In this document: positions 58,389 through 64,000 of the stretch, piece after piece
Layout of the letters: each line of letters opens with the position of its first letter
Position numbering within the stretch: the stretch's first letter is position 1
Source: Phragmites australis
Lineage: Eukaryota; Streptophyta; Magnoliopsida; Poales; Poaceae
Direction: 5' to 3'
Length of the DNA: 64,000 nt
NCBI RefSeq assembly: GCF_958298935.1
Contig: NC_084930.1
Coordinates: forward strand, 20,372,001-20,436,000
The notes under the pieces: generated by a model
The model's input: only the letters and a program-made list of their open reading frames with translations
Told to the model about the DNA's origin: nothing
Databases searched by the model: none
Translations under genes and position numbers: made by a program

Positions 58389-61300
58389 CTGTCAGCATAC
58401 AAGAGCATCCCATTAGGACATGCAATTTCTGCCAATAAATAACAATCACTCATACAGACACTGATTATCTATTCTGCCATGGCTGATAATTTGGTATTAT
58501 CACAAGAGACTTCAAATATTAAGAATGCCCACTATGAATTAAAGCTTACTGTGTGGTTTCTGAGTTTATTGGTGAACACCCGTTAATATAATGTATAATA
58601 TTCCATTCACTTAACAGTATACGATTGGAATCCTATCACTTTGTTTTAATCAACAATCCAGGAAAATCTTCTTGAGCATATGAGATGCAAATAGAATCAG
58701 AACTAACCTGGTATTGCATCCGGAAAATCCACAGGAGGTCTCCATATAATAGAACTATCTGAAATTCTCTGTCCTGAACAAGATTCCTTTGAATTCTCAT
58801 CTTGCTTAGGTTGGACTGTGCTATTTATCTGAATCCCAGTACCAGAGACCTTTACATCCATGCTCAGGAATGCATCTACCAAGGCGTTGGAAAATTCAGG
58901 ATCATTTATGTGATAAGGAAGCAGCTTCACCTGTCCAGAAGCCAACCAGTTCAGTTCATCTGAAGACACTCTAAAGATACATCCGCATAGAAAATTATGA
59001 AACATAAAGTAACCTCTCGGTTGTCAGTTCTCTCTATAAGGGTGTTCAATTCACCCAATAGTGTAGATGTAGCTTCTGGATCATAAAATGGCATTCCTGG
59101 TGCATCTATTGCAGATATGCCCTTCTGAGGCAGGTAAACAGTAACTTTGGAAGAACATTTGTTCATCTTATCAGCAATAAACCTAGCAAATTTCTTGTTC
59201 TCTTCCACGGTAGTCCGCATCAATGAAACCTTCAACAATTACACAGTTGTTACTGATGACACAGAAAAGAGAAATGTACGAAGTCCTCGTATATAACTGA
59301 ATGTAAAACATATTAAGGTCCATCTACATACAGCTTGCATGTAACAGTCATATTTCGGAAACCAGTGCTTGTATAATTGTTACAGTGATGCTTTTGGGAA
59401 GTGCAGTTTGCTAGGAGATCCATGAAAGAAAGCTACATATGTTTGTAACGAGAATGCCCTCACGCTCTGTATAACATCATTGTTGTACCTTAATAACATT
59501 GACAAAATCCCTAAAGACATTTCTCTGCTGGCAAAGCACTATCTTGACATTCAACCCATAAATAGAAATTTTGGTAAAACTTGAAAGATATAAGAAACAG
59601 AAGATAGGGATCAAAAGGTATTATATACTAACTTGCTCATTATGCACATGAATCTTTCTGTCAGCAAAAGCAAGGGGAATAGTATCTCGTGCTCCGAAGT
59701 TAACCATATCCAATGCTCCGACACTGAGAATAAGAGGGATCTTGTTCTCTATAATTGCATCAAACCTTGTCTCATCACAAGCCATGACACCGCCTACAAT
59801 ATGATCTGCAACTTCTGTTGTTGTTATATCTAGTACACCCTATATGCATCCAAAGAGAAGTAAGATGAGAAACTCCACAAACATTGTAGAAAAATACATG
59901 ATTATCTGCTATGTTGCACGGTACGGGGATACGGATACGAGGATACGGGGATACGGCATTTTCAAAAAACAGCAATACGGGGATACGGTAAACCCCAAAT
60001 CCAATACTATAACCATAGCCGAATTGTGCATTACATAACAATATAACATAATAATATCATAGAAATATAGGATAAAGAAACATGCTAAGCTCATCAAGAA
60101 GTGACAAAAACTCAATCTTCCCCTCCTAATATCTCCTCAAATTCAGAAGATCGAGAAGGAGGAATGAAGGAGCAGCAGCTGCTCCTTTCTTCCCCATTCT
60201 TGCTGTCGGCCTGAGCACAGCTGCTCATGGTGGCTCTTCCTCTATCCACCACTATTGCCACGACCACCTCAAATCGGTTCCCTGGGATGTGCTGCATCTT
60301 CCCCGCCCCTCCTCTGATTGAGCCCCGCGGCCGCTCGTCGCCGGAGAGTACGAACAGGGCAGTGCCATTGCACAGCACGCCTAGAGCTCTTCTACACCCA
60401 TCGCGGAGAGCTGCGCCATGATCTCCTGAAGCCGACGGAGTATCCCCGAAGTATCCATGGAGTATCCCCGAAGTATCCCATTTATTTTGTATTTATTTTA
60501 AATCGAAAATAAGGGATACACGGGGATACGCGTATCCCCGCCGTATCCCCGCGTTCTGGACGGCGATACGGCACATCTGGGAAGTATCCGTGCAACATAG
60601 ATTATCTGTAAGTGAGCTATTGTGTTCATCAGCAGAGTTCAAAATTAAAGAATAAATTACAGAAGAACCAAATTAAATAATAACCATATCTTGACTAGAT
60701 AGGATCTGAGTGTTGGACAAAAAAGTAGAAAAGAACGATCATAGCATGGAAAAAATATGAAAAGTGACGAAAGTGTTACCTGTATGAAACCGCCCCTAAC
60801 TAGTTCTTCCATTGCTTTGCCTCCAACACCAGTGGCATGGAATATAAGTGTCTCATACCCTTCTTTGTTCAATCTATCTTTGACAGCATTTACGCATGGT
60901 GTTGTAACACCAAACATTGTAATACCAATAGTCAGCTTTGTAGCAGTTTCATCAGACTCATTGGATGCCATTAGTATACCATGTACCATTCCGGCAACAG
61001 CTGCAGCAGCATTAGACAATATAACACGGCTGACACTGTTTATTCCGCATATGTCAACAACTGAAGGAAATAATACCAAGTCAGACGTTCCAACATATGG
61101 TGCAGTGTGGCCACTAGCAACGGTAGATACAATAAGCTTAGGCACTCCAAGTGGCAAGGATCTCAGAGCAGGAGCAAGTAATGCGGTTCCTCCACTGCCT
61201 CCTAAGCCAACAGCACCCAACAGGGTACCACTCTCATATCTTCTTTTCAGAAAGCTCTGCAGAGACTTTGACATGAGTGCAATTGCTTCTCCTCGGTCGT

Positions 61301-62473
61301 TTGGAAGATTATGTTGGTCAACACCCAAATGACACGAAAGAACTGCATCTCTAGGGATAAATGAGATGTCTTTAGAATCTTGTGTCGTCATCTCTTTAGT
61401 AGTGGAGACATCGACTATGCTCACTTGAACCTGCTATTTCGATATCCCAATACATTGAAAGTATTAAACAAAAGAATCAATAAACAATATAGCTTGAATG
61501 TGCAGCATGGAAACTTTCAGTAGAGAATTGCTGAACTGGTCCAATGTAGCTACAAATAAAGATGCTAACGTGCAGACGATTTTGTGTTCCCTTATGTGAG
61601 GCATGTCAATTAGCACTACTCGATCCTTAGTAAAATGCTGATAAGACCCAATCCATTAAGGTTCTGAATTTAAACTATGTAAACATCATAAATGAATCAA
61701 GAAATGTTATAATCTTGAGATTTAAACAATAGCTTAATATTGGTGAAGTTATGTAAGAGTTCCTCCAAGGGCTCAAGACATTAAAAATACATAGCATTAA
61801 CTGCCATATGTTTAACAAGCATCCACGAAGAATGTTACGTCAAAGAATAAAGTTCATTTTCCAAGTTCAAAATTACTTCCTCATGTTGTAATGACCAGTC
61901 TTAAAGAAACGGAATTTCTACCTTTTACATCTTTTACAATGACAGATTTACGCTCTCCTTTTCATCATTTCCAATGATATCATACAGACCTTTCTTCAGT
62001 TCTGCACCTTTCATAAAATACTCTCATATTTGAGTACTTGCAAGTCGCAACCCTACGACCTAATCCCATCCCTTCAGCTTCTGCTAAGCACCAATTTGTT
62101 AAAATGACCTCCCAGAAACAATAGCTGAAGAAGTCTCACCCCCTAGTCCCTCCTATTCCATTCTATATTTCCCAGAAACAATAGCTGAAGAACTCTACAT
62201 CCCTAGGGGAAAAGATAAAGAAAGACCAATTGAACGTCGCTCTTTTCGCCCATTGATATTTTCGGGACCGATCTTTGCAAACAATAAGAGTGGAAAAACA
62301 ACACAGCACCACATAATTTGACCTTCTCCGACTTCTGGAATGGTAAATGCGCAGAGTGGGAGTATGTGTGGCTATACCTTGGGGTCGGCAGCGAGGTGGG
62401 ATCGGAGGCGGGAGGCGAGGAAGAGCAGCTCCTCCAGCTTGGTGTCCGCCGTCCCGATGCAGAGCACCTCCAT
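57156..62473 (-). CDS. Tm-1-like protein: UPF0261 domain plus TIM-barrel domain, nine exons
   Basis: Exons on the minus strand are 62473-62378, 61430-60780, 59839-59633, 59229-59014, 58930-58708, 58388-58141, 58062-57884, 57666-57413 and 57307-57156. All introns are GT-AG and all phases fit, giving 2226 nt and 741 residues, close to tomato Tm-1 (about 750). The family joins an N-terminal UPF0261 domain (about 1-430) to a C-terminal TIM-barrel domain (about 465-741). In tomato an allele blocks tobamovirus replication, but the normal cell function is not established. Markers are [71 protein letters not shown] and [12 protein letters not shown]. No signal peptide is seen, so it is probably cytosolic. 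The start ATG is directly before the family's first motif. No damage is visible. Confidence 0.92.
58931..62473 (-). other. UPF0261 half of the Tm-1-like protein (exons 1-4)
   Basis: Residues 1-390 come from exons 1-4, and exon 5 finishes the domain. Exon 2 (651 nt) is the largest and includes the glycine-rich [14 protein letters not shown] segment, a nucleotide-binding-like loop described for this family. Intron 2 holds the hAT-like insertion at 59909-60600; without it the intron would be about 240 bp. Intron 1 (61431-62377) is about 950 bp, with no repeats that I recognise. Confidence 0.8.
59909..60600. mobile_element. hAT-like non-autonomous element (692 bp) with 8 bp TSD
   Basis: The inverted ends are CTATGTTGCACGG (left) and its complement CCGTGCAACATAG (right). 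ATTATCTG is repeated at 59901-59908 and 60601-60608, and an 8 bp TSD fits the hAT superfamily. Both ends are rich in GGGGATACGG units. A GC-rich middle (60112-60430) has short open frames on both strands but no transposase. It lies in intron 2 of the Tm-1-like gene. Confidence 0.88.
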
Positions 62474-62640
62474 TTTTCTTCCCAGCAGAGATCTGGGGCA
62501 GGGCAGAGATCTGGAACCGGGAGTGCGTTAGTTGAGAACTGGGATTATCATCATTTTCATGACTTGAGATGAAGGTCTGTGGGGATTGTGGGGTGCCGCT
62601 TCGGATGAGAATCGACGGCCCTAAGCTAACGTGCTGGAAG
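62474..62640 (-). promoter_or_regulatory. Proximal upstream region of the Tm-1-like gene
   Basis: Only 150-200 bp separate the start codon from what may be the start of an LTR. No clear minus-strand TATA box is seen here. The nearest, TATATATA at about 62754, may belong to the plus-strand LTR. Confidence 0.4.
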
Positions 62641-64000
62641 TGTGTTTTGACGGGATAAGCACAGTTATTACTGCTGTTAAGTTCAGTTTTATTGTTCTTT
62701 TGCAGTTTGAGCTGTCATTAGCTGTCGTAGTTGATTTGCTATAATGGAGCTGAGTATATATAACAATTCATAGGTTGAAGGGAGAAAATTATTCTGTAAC
62801 CACGAATCATATTTTACCTCAGCAGATATAGTAGATGGGGCTCTCTTCTCATGTTTTTGGTCTCTCTTACCAACATCATCTGCTGAATCACAAAGCTAAA
62901 CCCCAAATCCACTCAAATCCTTGCATGTGTGTCGATTGGTATCAAAGCCCTACGCTCCTTGGAATCATTGATGAGGGAATCGTCTCTGGTGGAAGGTTGC
63001 CAACTAGTTTGTGTGTAAAATCTCTAACACCAAGCTCGGGTTTTGATCGAAGGCGACGATGAAGGACCAGATTCAGGCTAGGTTACCCGACAAGTACGGG
63101 TGTAAAATTCTGACGCCGATCTCCGATCCAGGCGACGGTAGACTCACTGGTAGATCCTGACGGGGAGGGAAGCATCCTGAATCGATCTGTCTCGTAGACA
63201 CTATGACTCCAAACACTAAAGCGGCGGTGGCTACAGCAGCGACTGCTACTTCGACTACGATCATTACGGGACCTAAAGATTTGGACGGCATTAGCCAAGG
63301 ATTCATTGAGGACATCCATAAAGAGGTAATGGATCTGAAAACTAAGATGGGTGACTTTGGCTTGCAAATGAGTTTAGTGTAGGAGCAAGTTGTTTCTCTT
63401 CATGGCGTCATGATGGATTTCATGAGATCTACAAAAGGGGTGGGTAAGGCAGTGATGACTGCAGTACCAGATGCAGGGGTATCCAAATTCAGGGGTGAGG
63501 AGGTGGAGAATGTGACCGGGAAGGCATTCAGATTGGATAATCAAGAAAGGTTTCATGCTGATGGTAAGTTGGATACAGATGAATCAATAGGACCTTTGCA
63601 GGCTTCTAAATTTGGGCATGTCTATGTTGATCTTCCTACTAAGCCTAGTGCGCATTTGCATGACTCTGATGTTAGTCCTAGGAGGCCTTCACATATGCAA
63701 GGACACCAACATTTCCGTGCCACCAGCTATCCTACCTACATACCACCCCCATGGTAGATCTGGTGAACCAAAGCACCATGTAAATCAAAGCGGATCCACT
63801 GAATCCCCCTTTAGTCTGTCAATATCCATACCCAAGCTAGATTTTCCTACTTTCTGTGGTGATAATCCTGTTGGGTGGACACAACAATGCGAGAAATATT
63901 TTTTATCTAGCAGCAGTACCGCATGATATGTGGGTTTCTATGGCTACATTACATTGTTTAGGCCATGTTGAATTTTAGTAGTCCAACTTGAGGATGTCTT
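62640..64000 (+). mobile_element. 5' part of another gypsy element (cut by window edge)
   Basis: The probable LTR lies at about 62640-62925, with a TATA-like TATATATAAC near 62754. A primer-binding site, TGGTATCAAAGCC (62937-62949), matches the Met-tRNA site with one change. Gag follows. The LTR limits are uncertain because the second LTR is outside the window. Confidence 0.6.
63203..64000 (+). pseudogene. Gag N-terminus of the window-edge gypsy element
   Basis: From ATG 63203 the frame reads MTPNTKAAVATAATATST, then MDLKTKMGDFGLQMSL with a stop at about 63380. It resumes to 63757, and another frame carries SISIPKLDFPTFCGDNPVGW and QCEKYF (about 63817-63900). That last motif is the start of a gypsy gag core. 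At least one stop and one frameshift are present, so it is damaged. Confidence 0.65.

Noticed and set aside
60112..60430. Antisense and sense frames in the middle of the hAT-like element
   Set aside because: Short and GC-driven; no transposase signature. Kept only as part of the mobile element.
1..64000. tRNA, rRNA, CRISPR or bacterial-type operon signals
   Set aside because: None was seen. The Met-tRNA-like matches at 16826, 27338 and 62937 are retroelement primer-binding sites, and the tandem arrays lack the spacer pattern of CRISPR.

Overview
The window is nuclear DNA of a grass (Poaceae). This rests on long spliced plant genes with GT-AG introns, a grass-type GT61 gene, and dense nested LTR retrotransposons of grass families (CRM-like and Tekay-like gypsy, PF04195-type elements) with CACTA, MULE, LINE and hAT-type elements. 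A panicoid or related grass is plausible, but I cannot fix the species. There are no prokaryotic features. Only two host genes look intact; most of the rest is transposon-derived.

Host gene 1 is on the minus strand, 1471-13317. It is a GT61 glycosyltransferase whose four exons I joined from splice sites and reading phase (468 codons). Exons 1-3 lie at 12225-13317 and the catalytic exon at 1471-2654. The 9.57 kb intron between exons 3 and 4 holds MITE ends, an LTR fragment, and a decayed CACTA element that itself contains a solo LTR with a perfect target-site duplication (TSD). A LINE 3' end lies just beyond the gene at 1-1020.

Host gene 2 is on the minus strand, 57156-62473. Its nine exons join without phase conflict into a 741-residue protein of the Tm-1 type: an N-terminal UPF0261 domain followed by a C-terminal TIM-barrel domain. 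One intron carries a 692 bp hAT-like element with an 8 bp TSD. The start of another gypsy element lies just upstream of the gene and runs off the window.

Between them, 14-54 kb is a transposon nest. A MULE transposase pseudogene is split by a young, coding-intact CRM-like gypsy element (15906-23559) and cut off by a long Tekay-like LTR (24388-27335) with its gag region. Then come a 2.7 kb solo LTR (28982-31656), a decayed unknown minus-strand gene (about 33340-34220), a PF04195-type retroelement gene broken by another solo LTR (34953-35799), and an old CRM-like element on the minus strand (38577-46428). A large foldback repeat follows (46741-47590 with a second arm at 52290-52769). It encloses an LTR, a small ORF, and 108 bp and 30 bp tandem arrays.

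Five TSDs were read directly: CTCCC, GATTG, GGAGA, GGGCC, and the 8 bp ATTATCTG. They make the insertion order unusually clear. The CRM-like element has near-identical LTRs and so is recent; the minus-strand one is several-fold older.
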